NCBI RefSeq assembly: GCF_006539345.1
Contig: NZ_BJMV01000001.1
Location: 372,001-436,000, forward strand
Reading direction: 5' to 3'
Length of the DNA: 64,000 nucleotides
Origin: Acetobacter peroxydans
GTDB lineage: Bacteria; Pseudomonadota; Alphaproteobacteria; Acetobacterales; Acetobacteraceae
Program-made: the position numbers and the translations under genes
In this document: positions 17,905-26,574 of the stretch, in pieces
How the letters are laid out: each line of letters opens with the position of its first letter
Numbering within the stretch: the first letter of the stretch is position 1
The notes under the pieces: generated by a model
Told to the model about the DNA's origin: nothing
Database searches by the model: none
What the model saw: only the letters and a program-made list of their open reading frames with translations

Positions 17905-19914
17905 ATGCGGCAGGCCCGCGTCATGTCCGGCCCAGTTCGTTCAGCCCTGCGCGCCGTTATGGTGGCAGGGCTGCGTGCCTATCTGGGTTTTGCCTTGCGG
18001 ACAACGCGCTGGACGATCGCACTCTCCCCCAGGTCACAGGACTGGCTGACCGGACAGGAAGGCCGTGTGGCTGTGGTGGCGTTCTGGCATGAAATGCTGC
18101 CGCTTTCGCCTGCCTTGTGGTGGTGGGCGGAGCCGCATAATCCTGCCCTCAGGCTTCGGGTGCTGATTAGTCGTAATCAGGACGGCCGGTTGATTGCCGA
18201 TGTGGTCGCCCCCTGGCGGATATGGTCCATTGCGGGTTCGAGCGATGCACGCGGTAAGAACAAGGGGGGAGCCAACGCCCTGCGCCAGATGCGCCGCAGC
18301 TTGCGGCATGGCTGCCTCGTTGCCATCACGCCTGACGGCCCGAATGGGCCGAGGCGCAAAGTCCAGCAGGGTGTGCTGGCTTTGGCGCGTCTGGCGGACG
18401 CGCCGGTGGTGCCTATTGGTGCGGTCTGTCGTGGCATTACCCTTAAGACATGGGATCGCATGACGCTGCCGCTGCCATTCGGTCGAGGCGTCCTGACCAG
18501 TGCCGATCCGCTGTTTCTTGAAGCCCTGTCGGATCAAGCAGACCCGGCGCTTGTGCTCGAACAGGCTCTTAATCAGGCTATGGAGCGCGCGGCGTCTCAC
18601 CGGAACGCGCCCTCGGATCATGACGCCAGTTTCAAGACCCTTGCCCCGCTTGATCTTACCCCTTCGCGGGCATGGTCGGTCGCGGGCACGCTGCTGACGC
18701 CGTTTCTTCCCCTGTTCCTGCGCTGGCGACTGGCACGCGGTAAGGAACTGCCTGAGCGTGTGCGCGAAAAAATGGGCTATGCTTCCCGTTCCCGCCCCGA
18801 TGGTGCGTTGGTGTGGTTTCATGCCGCCAGCGTGGGAGAGGTTATTTCCCTGCTGCCTCTTGTCCAGAAATGTCTGGTCCTGCGCTCTGATCTGCACGTG
18901 CTGTTGACGACTGGCACTGTCACAGCGGCTCAGACGGTTGCGCAGAGACTGCCGGATGCTCGGGTTATCCATCAGTTCATGCCGCTTGATGTGCCGCGTT
19001 GGGGGCGTCGTTTCCTGCGGCACTGGCGACCACAGGCTGCCGTTTTTACCGAAAGTGAACTTTGGCCGACCATGATTGGCCTGTGCCACGCGCGCAGTAT
19101 TCCCGTGGCGCTGGTCAACGGCCGCATGTCGGACAGGAGCTTCAAACGCTGGCAGCGTATGCCGGTGGTAGCGCGCGCCATGCTGGAACGCTTTGCATGG
19201 GTCTGTCCCAGAAGCCCGGAGGATGCTGAGCGCCTGTCTGCTCTTGGAGCAGCCACCACCCTGCCCGTTGGTGATCTCAAGCGTGCGGCTGCTCCGTTGC
19301 CGGTGGATGAGGCGGAGCTTGCCCGTTTGCAGGCATGTCTGGCCGGGCGGCCGGTCTGGCTGGCGGCCTCTACGCATATGGGAGAAGAGGTGGCGATTAT
19401 CGACGTGGCGCGAACGCTGTCGCATGAGATGCCTGACCTGCTGACAATTATCGTGCCCCGCCATCCTGAACGGGGTGCGGATGTTGCCGCACTGGCCGGT
19501 GGCGCTCCCCGGCGTCAGCTTGGGCAGATTCCCCAAAAGCGGGATCATGTCTGGGTGGCGGATACGCTGGGTGAACTCGGACTGTTCTTCAGGCTGGCGA
19601 CATGCGTTTTCATGGGGAACAGCCTGCCAGGGTGTAAAGGTGGGGGGCATAACCCGTATGAACCAGCCCGGCTTGGCTGTGCGGTTGCTACCGGGCCGCT
19701 GACCGGCAATTTTACCGAAGCCTATGAGCATTTTGGTGCAGCTATAACGACCGTGGCCGATGAACGGGCTCTGGCGGCGTGGGTGCGGCGTGTCGTGAGC
19801 AATCCGGCCGTAAGGGAAAATCTGGGCGACGCCGCGCGGGCGGTTGCTCTGGCGGATCAGTCTCTGGTGGATCGTCTGGCCGAGCGGATTTTGGCGCTGT
19901 CATGGTCATGCTGA
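17905..19914 (+). CDS. waaA: Fusion protein: DUF374 acyltransferase-like domain + Kdo transferase (WaaA/KdtA)
   Basis: One uninterrupted frame of about 669 residues with two domains. Residues 1 to about 225 are DUF374, a lysophospholipid-acyltransferase-like family, with VVAFWHEMLPLS (the block usually holding the catalytic His), SRNQDGRLIADV and AITPDGPNGPRR. From about residue 252 it is Kdo transferase, with the catalytic Glu in FHAASVGEV, FTESELWPTMI and the C-terminal GGHNPYEPARLG. WaaA adds Kdo to lipid IVA at the inner membrane. DUF374 is normally a separate neighbouring gene. ATG 17905 is my choice; ATG 17923 is equally possible. lpxK overlaps the end. Confidence 0.9.
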   Translation: MRQARVMSGPVRSALRAVMVAGLRAYLGFALRTTRWTIALSPRSQDWLTGQEGRVAVVAFWHEMLPLSPALWWWAEPHNPALRLRVLISRNQDGRLIADVVAPWRIWSIAGSSDARGKNKGGANALRQMRRSLRHGCLVAITPDGPNGPRRKVQQGVLALARLADAPVVPIGAVCRGITLKTWDRMTLPLPFGRGVLTSADPLFLEALSDQADPALVLEQALNQAMERAASHRNAPSDHDASFKTLAPLDLTPSRAWSVAGTLLTPFLPLFLRWRLARGKELPERVREKMGYASRSRPDGALVWFHAASVGEVISLLPLVQKCLVLRSDLHVLLTTGTVTAAQTVAQRLPDARVIHQFMPLDVPRWGRRFLRHWRPQAAVFTESELWPTMIGLCHARSIPVALVNGRMSDRSFKRWQRMPVVARAMLERFAWVCPRSPEDAERLSALGAATTLPVGDLKRAAAPLPVDEAELARLQACLAGRPVWLAASTHMGEEVAIIDVARTLSHEMPDLLTIIVPRHPERGADVAALAGGAPRRQLGQIPQKRDHVWVADTLGELGLFFRLATCVFMGNSLPGCKGGGHNPYEPARLGCAVATGPLTGNFTEAYEHFGAAITTVADERALAAWVRRVVSNPAVRENLGDAARAVALADQSLVDRLAERILALSWSC

Positions 19915-20912
19915 AGCCGCCTGCCTTTTGGAGAAACCCCGTAGGGCGTGTCTTGCCTGCTCTGCTCGCGCCAGTAGAAAAGCTGGTGATCCGTGCGGCC
20001 CGGCGACGCCAGGAAAAGCCGGGATGGTGCGCGCCTGTTCCGGTCTTGTGTTGTGGGAATGTGAGTGTAGGTGGAACGGGTAAGACGCCTGTTGTCATGG
20101 ATCTGGCGCAAAGGCTGATCCGGCGCGGTAGAAAGCCGCATATTCTTTCACGCGGGTATGGCGGGCGCGTTCCTGACGGCACGCAGGTTGATCCGAGCAG
20201 GCACAAAGCACGCGATGTGGGCGATGAGCCCCTGCTGCTGGCCGGTATATGTCCGGTCTGGGTCGGGGGGGATCGGGCGCTGGGGGCGCAGAGAGCGATA
20301 GAATCTGGGGCGGACTGTCTACTGATGGACGACGGGTTTCAGAACCCGGGACTAGCCAAGACCGTATCCCTGCTCGTCGTCGATGGTGGCGCCGGGATAG
20401 GCAACGGGCATGTGCTGCCGGCGGGGCCGCTGCGCGAACCATTGAACGACGCGCTGGCCCGGAGTACGGCCGTGCTTGTGACAGGCGCGGATGTAACGGG
20501 CGTTCTGTCCGCGTTGCACGTGTACGGAAAGCCGGTTTTGCAGGCCTCTTTTGCGCAGTCAGCCGAAGTCGCGGCATTGATGGGGCAGCCATGTGTTGCG
20601 TTTGCGGGTATCGGGCGACCGGAGAAGTTTTTCGACACCTTGCGCGCGGCGGGCGTAACGTTAGTGGAGACGAGGGTTTTTCCGGATCATTATCCCTATA
20701 CGGCGTCCGATCTTGCGCGGCTGGAGGCCGAGGCGCAGGCGCACGCTGCTGTACTGGTAACCACCCCCAAGGATCATGTGCGCCTGCCCCCGGCATTTCA
20801 GCCTCGGGTTATCGGCGTCGGTGTGGATTTGATCTGGCGGGACGAGGCCGATCCCGAATGGATTCTGGATCGGCTTCTTGAAGGAGAGCAGCATGGCGGC
20901 GTGGTTTCGTAA
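19908..20912 (+). CDS. lpxK: Tetraacyldisaccharide 4'-kinase
   Basis: Phosphorylates the 4' position of the lipid A disaccharide to give lipid IVA, the acceptor for WaaA encoded just upstream. The P-loop SVGGTGKTP is at residues 53-61, and SRGYGGR, GDEPLLLA, DDGFQNPG and the PDHYPY block are all LpxK markers. The 334 residues are family length. The start overlaps the waaA stop by 7 bases (ATG 19908; ATG 19902 is in frame), so translation is coupled. It ends inside the ribosome-binding region of the next gene. Confidence 0.95.
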   Translation: MLKPPAFWRNPVGRVLPALLAPVEKLVIRAARRRQEKPGWCAPVPVLCCGNVSVGGTGKTPVVMDLAQRLIRRGRKPHILSRGYGGRVPDGTQVDPSRHKARDVGDEPLLLAGICPVWVGGDRALGAQRAIESGADCLLMDDGFQNPGLAKTVSLLVVDGGAGIGNGHVLPAGPLREPLNDALARSTAVLVTGADVTGVLSALHVYGKPVLQASFAQSAEVAALMGQPCVAFAGIGRPEKFFDTLRAAGVTLVETRVFPDHYPYTASDLARLEAEAQAHAAVLVTTPKDHVRLPPAFQPRVIGVGVDLIWRDEADPEWILDRLLEGEQHGGVVS

Positions 20913-21807
20913 GGCAGGGCAGTGGCTTGAAGCCTGCGTCGCGCAAGGATTGCTGGCATTTCTGGGGCGAATGAAACCTGAAACGGCTTCGACCTTTGCT
21001 GGCGCGCTGGCGCGCGGTATTGGCCCCTGGCTGCCTGTCTCCCATGTGGCGGAGCGTAATCTTGAACTCGCCATGCCGGAACTGACGCCGCGCGCGCGGC
21101 GTACTATTATCTGCGGCGTATGGGAAAATCTTGGCCGCACGGTGGGGGAATTGCCCCACATTGCCAGCCTGCAGGAAAATACCCGGTCCGGTCCGGGCTT
21201 TGAAGTGCAAGGGGCGGATTATCTGCACGAGCAGGCCCAGCGAGGCGGGCCTGTGCTGCTGGTATCCGGGCATATTGGAAACTGGGAAATGCTGCCGCCA
21301 GCGGTGGCGCGGCATGGGCTGCCGTTTGCATCGTTCTACAGGGCTGCGGCGAACCCGCGGGTCGATGCGTTGATCAGAACCCTGCGGGATGAGGCCATGG
21401 GGGAAGAAAAGGTGCCGCTTTTTGCAAAAGGAGCGAAAGGCGCGCGGGAAGCATTGGCCTACGTTGCCAGGGGTGGTCGCCTTGGCATGCTGGTGGACCA
21501 GAAAATGAATGACGGTCTGGAGGTCACGTTCTTCGGGAAACCTGCCATGACGGCCCCTGCCCTTGCGGCCATGGCCTTGCGGTATCGTTGTCCGGTCATT
21601 CCGGGTTACGTGGTGCGTTTGGGGCCTGCCCGCCTGCGTGTTGTGGTGGAAGCACCGCTGCCTCTGCCAGACACAGGAGACAGGCAGGAGGATACCCGCC
21701 TGCTGACACAGGCAATCAATGACCGCCTTGAAAGCAGGATACGCCAGAGACCACAGAGCTGGCTATGGCTGCACAGGCGGTGGCCCAAATCCTGCTATCG
21801 GGTCTGA
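20893..21807 (+). CDS. Lipid A biosynthesis acyltransferase (LpxL/HtrB-type)
   Basis: Inner-membrane acyltransferase expected to add a secondary acyl chain to Kdo-lipid A. The catalytic H-x4-E motif is H127-E132 in SGHIGNWE. The second block FYRAAANPRVD and the third GMLVDQKMNDGLEVTFFGKP follow in order. The N-terminus carries a hydrophobic anchor region. The ATG giving MAAWFRKAG has GGAG just upstream and overlaps the lpxK end by 20 bases. LpxL and LpxM cannot be separated by eye, so no symbol is given. Confidence 0.9.
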   Translation: MAAWFRKAGQWLEACVAQGLLAFLGRMKPETASTFAGALARGIGPWLPVSHVAERNLELAMPELTPRARRTIICGVWENLGRTVGELPHIASLQENTRSGPGFEVQGADYLHEQAQRGGPVLLVSGHIGNWEMLPPAVARHGLPFASFYRAAANPRVDALIRTLRDEAMGEEKVPLFAKGAKGAREALAYVARGGRLGMLVDQKMNDGLEVTFFGKPAMTAPALAAMALRYRCPVIPGYVVRLGPARLRVVVEAPLPLPDTGDRQEDTRLLTQAINDRLESRIRQRPQSWLWLHRRWPKSCYRV

Positions 21808-21892
21808 GTGACATTCCTGCGGCAGGGCTTTCATAATACTGGTTTCCCGCTATCGTGCCCCGGCTGAACCAAGCCGCAGGAGATTTTGCATC

Positions 21893-22690
21893 ATGAAAAC
21901 CCCGAGCCCCGCCCTTGCCTGCCGACTGGAAGCCGCTCGATCCGTTGTGCGGGATGCCGCGCGTATGGCCATGGCCATGCGACCGCAACCGGGTGGCCCA
22001 CAAGGGGAACTGAAAGCCGCACAGGACTGGCTGACTGAAACCGATGGCGCGGTTGAGGCCTTTATTGCCGGGCGTATGAAAGCTCTTTTTCCCGATGACG
22101 GATTTGAGGGCGAGGAAGGTGGCGTAACCCGGACAGGCAGCCTGCGTTGGGTTGTGGACCCGATTGATGGCACATCCAATTATGCGCGCGGCCGTAGCCG
22201 CTGGTGCGTGTCCCTTGGGCTGCTGGAGGGGGATGAGCCCATGGCAGGAGTGATTGAAGCGCCCGCTTTGCAGGAGGTTTATACGTCCTTGCGCGGTTAT
22301 GGAGCGTTTTTGAACGGCAAGCCCATTCAGGCCTCCCGCGTAGCGGAACCGTCCCGCGCCATGATTGAAATGGGCTGGAGCGGGCGGGTGCCTAAGCCGG
22401 TTTTTATGGAAAAAATCGACGCTATCATGGAACTGGGGGCCATGCCCCGCTCAGGCGGCTGTGGCGCGCTGGCGCTTGCCGATGTGGCGAGCGGACGACT
22501 GGACGGGTATATAGAAATTGTCATCAACCTGTGGGATGTGGCCGGCGCCCTGCCCTTGCTGGCCGAAGCGGGCGCCAGGGTCTCTCCCTTTCTGCGCGAT
22601 GGCGGGCTGACAGGTGGGGCAGTTATCATGGCGGCTAACCCCCATATTGCCCAGACCTTGTCCGATGCCGTGCGTATTCCGCTCGAATAA
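21893..22690 (+). CDS. Inositol monophosphatase-family protein
   Basis: Mg-dependent phosphatase of the IMPase/CysQ/HisN superfamily, 265 residues. The metal-binding motifs are GEEGG (73-77), WVVDPIDGTSNYARG (from residue 86) and NLWDVAGALPLLAEAGA near the C-terminus. The likely substrate is a sugar or inositol phosphate, or 3'-phosphoadenosine 5'-phosphate (PAP). A CysQ-like PAP phosphatase would fit a strain with APS kinase, but the motifs do not decide. A second family member lies at 39883-40674 and is closer to HisN. Confidence 0.88.
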   Translation: MKTPSPALACRLEAARSVVRDAARMAMAMRPQPGGPQGELKAAQDWLTETDGAVEAFIAGRMKALFPDDGFEGEEGGVTRTGSLRWVVDPIDGTSNYARGRSRWCVSLGLLEGDEPMAGVIEAPALQEVYTSLRGYGAFLNGKPIQASRVAEPSRAMIEMGWSGRVPKPVFMEKIDAIMELGAMPRSGGCGALALADVASGRLDGYIEIVINLWDVAGALPLLAEAGARVSPFLRDGGLTGGAVIMAANPHIAQTLSDAVRIPLE

Positions 22691-22782
22691 GAGGAAAAAC
22701 GCGGGAGGGCCTTTCTGCCGCCATAAAACCATGCTCTTTTCACAGGCAACAAAGATGCCGGTTAACATGGAGAAAAACGGCC

Positions 22783-23622
22783 ATGAAACAGTTTCCCCGC
22801 TTGTCCGTTGTGTTGGCGCTTGCCGGTGCGACAACGCTGGTTGCCGGAGCGCAGGGTCAGGCTTGGGCATCGGATACACCGCAGGCGACGGTTGATCGCG
22901 CGGCGCTGAGCGTTGAGGATATTTTCGGGAACAGCAGCCAGCGTGCCGTACTGGGCGCCAACCTGAACAAGGCGCGTGCGGTCATGGTGTGCCCTGCCAT
23001 GTTCAGGGTTTCCATTGGGTTCGGGGGCGCGCATGGAAGTTGCGTTCTGCTGGCGCGCGATGCACGTGGTTCCTGGTCAGACCCGGCGTTCTACAAGCTG
23101 AGCACGGCCTCCATGGGGGTTCAGTTTGGCGTGCAGAGCTCGCAGATCCTGTTCTTTATCATGACGGACAGGGGGCTGCAGGCGCTGTTGGACAGTCAGT
23201 TGCAGCTTGGTTCCAATGCGGGGGCCTCTTTCGCCAATATGAGCACGGCCGTAGCCAGCGCCAATGCTGGCGCAAGTAACACGGATATTCTCGTGGCCCA
23301 GCGCTCCCAGGGGGTATTTGCTGGAGCCGCGCTTGGCGGGAGCAAGCTGACAGTCAATAGCGATGTGAATCGCGAATATTACGGACAGACGGTCGGGCCG
23401 GAAGACATTGTCGTGACCATGCGGGTGAATAATCCGGGGGCTGATCCTCTGCGCCGGATATTGATGCGCTATTCCACAGCGGCCGCGGCCGATGCTTCGG
23501 CTTCTGGGGGCGGCCGCCGCGCTGCTGCGGATGACAGTTTTGATGATGCGGTTGAACCCGGCTCAGCCGGAAGTGGCATTCGTCAGGAAAGTCTTAAGCC
23601 GACCACTTCGAGCCGTCGTTAG
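22783..23622 (+). CDS. Secreted SYLF (YSC84/DUF500) domain protein
   Basis: A 279-residue protein with a clear signal peptide (cleavage near AQGQAWAS) and a SYLF-type domain, marked by KARAVMVCPAMF, GFGGAHGSCVLLAR, YKLSTASMGVQFGVQSSQI and GAALGGSKLTVN. SYLF domains bind phospholipids or phosphoinositides in eukaryotes; bacterial members are periplasmic with unknown role. The last 45 residues are Ala/Ser/Gly-rich low complexity. It is convergent with mltG and shares a terminator with it. Confidence 0.88.
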   Translation: MKQFPRLSVVLALAGATTLVAGAQGQAWASDTPQATVDRAALSVEDIFGNSSQRAVLGANLNKARAVMVCPAMFRVSIGFGGAHGSCVLLARDARGSWSDPAFYKLSTASMGVQFGVQSSQILFFIMTDRGLQALLDSQLQLGSNAGASFANMSTAVASANAGASNTDILVAQRSQGVFAGAALGGSKLTVNSDVNREYYGQTVGPEDIVVTMRVNNPGADPLRRILMRYSTAAAADASASGGGRRAAADDSFDDAVEPGSAGSGIRQESLKPTTSSRR

Positions 23623-23638
23623 TCAGACCGATTGTGAG

Positions 23639-23663
23639 AAAAGGCGCTGTCTCAGCGCTTTTT
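23639..23663. terminator. Bidirectional terminator between SYLF gene and mltG
   Basis: The stem AAAAGGCGCTG / CAGCGCTTTTT with a 3-base loop has a T-run on the plus strand and CCTTTT on the minus strand. It overlaps the last codons of mltG and stands 17 bases after the SYLF stop, so it can serve both convergent genes. Confidence 0.85.
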
Positions 23664-24683
23664 CCTGAATTCGGCAACATTCTGATTATGCCCGGACAGG
23701 GTGGAGGCAAAGCTGTGCCCCCCTGTTCCATTTGCCACGAAATACAATGCGTCTGATTGTGCGGGGTGAGCCGCGGCCTCCAGAGCCTGCGCACCCGGTG
23801 CGCAGATGGGGCCGGGAGGCAGGCCGGGATTGAGGTACGTATTGTAAGGGCTGGGAGTCTGAAGGTCACTTCGGGTCAGCGGGCGACCAAGAGGCGGCTG
23901 GCCGTCGGTGATAGCGTAAATAACGGTCGGATCGGTTTGGAGCCTCATACCCTTGGCAAGCCTGTTGAGGAACACTCGCGCGATCAGGGGACGTTCCTCT
24001 GGAACCGCCGTTTCTTTTTCGATGAGTGAGGCAAGAATAACCAGTTCTTCCGGTGTCTGCATTGTCTGCTCGTCGGGGTTACGGGCCTGCCATATCTTTT
24101 GCAGGGCAATACGCAAGCTGAGTTGCATCTGGGCTACAAGCGCCTGCCGTGAACTGTCACGCAGGTAACTGTACGTTTGCGGAAGAATGGTGCCTTCCCG
24201 CAAGGGCGGCATAGTGCCCGTCAGGAATGGTGCCTCGGCGATCAGGGCGCTGATCTGGCTGGCGGTCAGTCCTTCAGGAATGGTCAAACGATGTAGAACG
24301 GGCTTTGCGTGCCGCAAAATCCACAAGGTTTCTTGCACGGAAACACCCGCAGGAAAGTGGAGTTCCGCTGCATGGATCTGGCCGTTTCTACGCGTGAGAA
24401 CAATGCTGAGATGGAAGAGGGTTGCTTGCCACCAGCCATCCCGTAGAACGCCGGCTTTTTGCAAGGCCGAGGCGGTGGAAGCATAACCACCATGAGGCAC
24501 GACAACGTCCTGCCCCACCGATAAGGGGCCTGGGCGCGTATATTCATGCCAACCTAGCCCGATGGTGGTGCCTCCCGTGCAGAGGAGCAAGGTCGCACCT
24601 AATAGAATCCCCCAGCGCAGAAGGAAGGACTTCGTTTTGCGCTGGGGGGATGACTTTGGTTTTTTCGTGCGTTTAGACGCCAC
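23652..24683 (-). CDS. mltG: Endolytic murein transglycosylase
   Basis: Membrane-anchored YceG-family enzyme cutting nascent glycan strands and so setting their length. A Lys/Arg-rich N-terminus and one membrane span (about residues 22-44) are followed by the periplasmic domain. The catalytic Glu is in LASLIEKETAVP, with RLQTDPTVIYA and the LPPGPICAPG end motif. The 343 residues are normal. The start overlaps the end of fabF by 11 bases, so it is the distal gene of the fab operon, as in many proteobacteria. Confidence 0.95.
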   Translation of the reverse strand: MASKRTKKPKSSPQRKTKSFLLRWGILLGATLLLCTGGTTIGLGWHEYTRPGPLSVGQDVVVPHGGYASTASALQKAGVLRDGWWQATLFHLSIVLTRRNGQIHAAELHFPAGVSVQETLWILRHAKPVLHRLTIPEGLTASQISALIAEAPFLTGTMPPLREGTILPQTYSYLRDSSRQALVAQMQLSLRIALQKIWQARNPDEQTMQTPEELVILASLIEKETAVPEERPLIARVFLNRLAKGMRLQTDPTVIYAITDGQPPLGRPLTRSDLQTPSPYNTYLNPGLPPGPICAPGAQALEAAAHPAQSDALYFVANGTGGHSFASTLSGHNQNVAEFRKKR

Positions 24684-25989
24684 GCACGATCAGGCTGGCA
24701 TTGGTGCCGCCAAAACCGAAGCTATTGGACAGAGCCACATTGATCTGACGCTGCTGGGCAGTATGAGCCACCCGGTCGATCACGCTCTCGCGTGAAGGAT
24801 TGTCGAGATTCAGCGTCGGCGGTGCCACGTTGTCACGGATAGCCAGAATGGAGAAAATGGCCTCAACAGCACCGGCAGCACCCAGCAGATGGCCCGTGGC
24901 AGATTTGGTCGAAGACATTGCGACCGTGCGGGCGTCATCCCCAAACAGGCGTTCGACCGCTTCCAGTTCCATGTCGTCGGCCATGGTGGAGGTGCCATGG
25001 GCATTGACATACTGGATGTCAGCAGGCGTCAGACCCGCGCTCTGGATTGCAGCGCGCATGGCACGGTAAGCGCCGTAATGTCCTTCCGCCGGGGCGGTGA
25101 TGTGATAGGCGTCGCCTGACATACCGTAACCGATGATTTCGCCATAGATTTTGGCGCCACGGGCCTTAGCGTGCTCGTATTCTTCCAGAACGACTACGCC
25201 CGATCCCTCACCCATGACAAAACCATCACGATCCTTGTCCCAAGGGCGGGAAGCGGCCTGCGGCGTTTCGTTAAACCCGGTCGAAAGAGCGCGAGCTGAA
25301 CAGAAGCCAGCAATACCCAAGGGGCATACGGTCGCTTCCGCGCCACCTGCGACCATGACATCGGCATCGCCGAACATGATCAGGCGTGCGGCATCGCCAA
25401 TCGCGTGAACACCCGACGCACAGGCTGTCACAACTGAATGGTTGGGGCCCTGGAAACCGTATTTGATCGAAACATGGCCAGAAACCAGATTGATCAGGGC
25501 AGAAGGAATAAAGAACGGCGAAAGACGCCGTGCCCGGCCTTCATGCACGGTAATAGACGCATCATAGATGGTCTGCAGACCGCCGATACCCGAACCGATC
25601 ATAACGCCGGTACGGCACTTGTCTTCCTCGGACTGGGGTTTCCAACCGGAATCCTCCACAGCCTCGGTCGCGGCGACCAGCCCCATGTGAATGAAGCGAT
25701 CCATCTTGCGCTGGTCTTTGACAGGCACCCATTCTTCAAGGGTAAGTTTACCCTCGCTGGTTGGCCCCTGCGGCACCTCACCTGCAATCTGCGCAGGCAG
25801 ATCACTCGGGTCGAACTGCGTGATCCGTCCGATCCCGCTTTCTCCCGCCGTGAGGCGCGACCATACATTTTCGACACCGAGGCCGAGCGGCCCGACGATG
25901 CCCATGCCGGTGACGACAACGCGTCTCCGCTCCGAATTCAATCCGGCCGACAGCAACAAACCAGCCCGCTCCCTGTTCGACACATTCAT
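24673..25989 (-). CDS. fabF: 3-oxoacyl-[ACP] synthase II
   Basis: Condensing enzyme for fatty acid elongation with malonyl-ACP. The catalytic triad is C190 (VVTACASG), the His of NAHGTST and the His of GHLLGAAG, and the FGFGGTNASL end is typical. There are 438 residues with the ATG at 25989. The first 20 residues (MNVSNRERAGLLLSAGLNSE) precede the conserved RRRVVVTGMG, so a later TTG start is conceivable. The chosen start and its G-rich Shine-Dalgarno lie in a perfect hairpin (25988-26014) after acpP. Confidence 0.95.
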   Translation of the reverse strand: MNVSNRERAGLLLSAGLNSERRRVVVTGMGIVGPLGLGVENVWSRLTAGESGIGRITQFDPSDLPAQIAGEVPQGPTSEGKLTLEEWVPVKDQRKMDRFIHMGLVAATEAVEDSGWKPQSEEDKCRTGVMIGSGIGGLQTIYDASITVHEGRARRLSPFFIPSALINLVSGHVSIKYGFQGPNHSVVTACASGVHAIGDAARLIMFGDADVMVAGGAEATVCPLGIAGFCSARALSTGFNETPQAASRPWDKDRDGFVMGEGSGVVVLEEYEHAKARGAKIYGEIIGYGMSGDAYHITAPAEGHYGAYRAMRAAIQSAGLTPADIQYVNAHGTSTMADDMELEAVERLFGDDARTVAMSSTKSATGHLLGAAGAVEAIFSILAIRDNVAPPTLNLDNPSRESVIDRVAHTAQQRQINVALSNSFGFGGTNASLIVRGV

Positions 25990-26014
25990 GGCCCCCTGAC
26001 ACTCAGGGGGCCAT
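25988..26014. promoter_or_regulatory. Perfect 12-bp hairpin covering the fabF ribosome-binding site
   Basis: The arms ATGGCCCCCTGA and TCAGGGGGCCAT are separated by 3 bases. On the minus strand it lies between acpP and fabF. The 3' arm contains the G-rich Shine-Dalgarno and reaches into the fabF ATG. There is no U-tract after it, so translational control of fabF or mRNA processing is more likely than intrinsic termination. Confidence 0.7.
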
Positions 26015-26043
26015 ATTCCAACTTAATGACAGAGACGGCCGAA

Positions 26044-26283
26044 TCAGGCCACCTTCTGCTTTTCGATATAATCAATGGCGTCTTTGACAGTGGTGATCTT
26101 TTCAGCCGCGTCTTCGGGGATTTCGACATTGAAGGCTTCTTCAAACGCCATCACCAGCTCGACGGTATCGAGGCTGTCCGCACCCAGATCATCGATGAAC
26201 GATGCTTCAGGAGTGACCTTGCTTTCCTCGACGCCGAGATGCTCGACCACGATTTTCTTAACCTTATCAGCGATTTCGCTCAT
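26044..26283 (-). CDS. acpP: Acyl carrier protein
   Basis: A 79-residue acidic carrier of fatty acyl chains. The phosphopantetheine attachment Ser37 is in [16 protein letters not shown]. The ATG giving [10 protein letters not shown] is the conserved start; the frame is open a little upstream. It is in the fabD-fabG-acpP-fabF order. A 291-base gap separates it from fabG upstream, which leaves room for its own strong promoter, as expected for this abundant protein. Confidence 0.98.
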   Translation of the reverse strand: MSEIADKVKKIVVEHLGVEESKVTPEASFIDDLGADSLDTVELVMAFEEAFNVEIPEDAAEKITTVKDAIDYIEKQKVA

Positions 26284-26574
26284 CTGTCTTTCTATCCCAT
26301 ATGCCTGACCGCGGAGCGGCAAGGTTGTTCAGGTGCTTGAGTAGCCCTCAGTCTTCCGTGCGTGGCGAAAGGGCCAATGACTTTGGCCATCTTTCTGCCT
26401 TAGCAGCGGGAGTTGCGGGCGCTTAGCACGTTTTCCCATGTTACGCCAAGGCAAACCGAATGGATTGCGTTCTCTTGTATTTGGCGTAGCGCTATTTGCG
26501 CTGTCTGTCTGCCACATCTGAAAGATTTTTGCACGTCCTCTCGCATCTGGAACGTACATCACCGTCCGGCTGTG

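Noticed and set aside
18034-19731. Long minus-strand frame (over 500 codons) opposite the waaA fusion
   Set aside because: The translation has no recognisable domain and is rich in His, Arg and Gln as expected for an antisense shadow. The plus strand carries clear DUF374 and WaaA motifs.
26284-26574. Small genes in the acpP-fabG gap
   Set aside because: Short frames on both strands have no Shine-Dalgarno or family signal. The gap is better read as the acpP promoter and leader.
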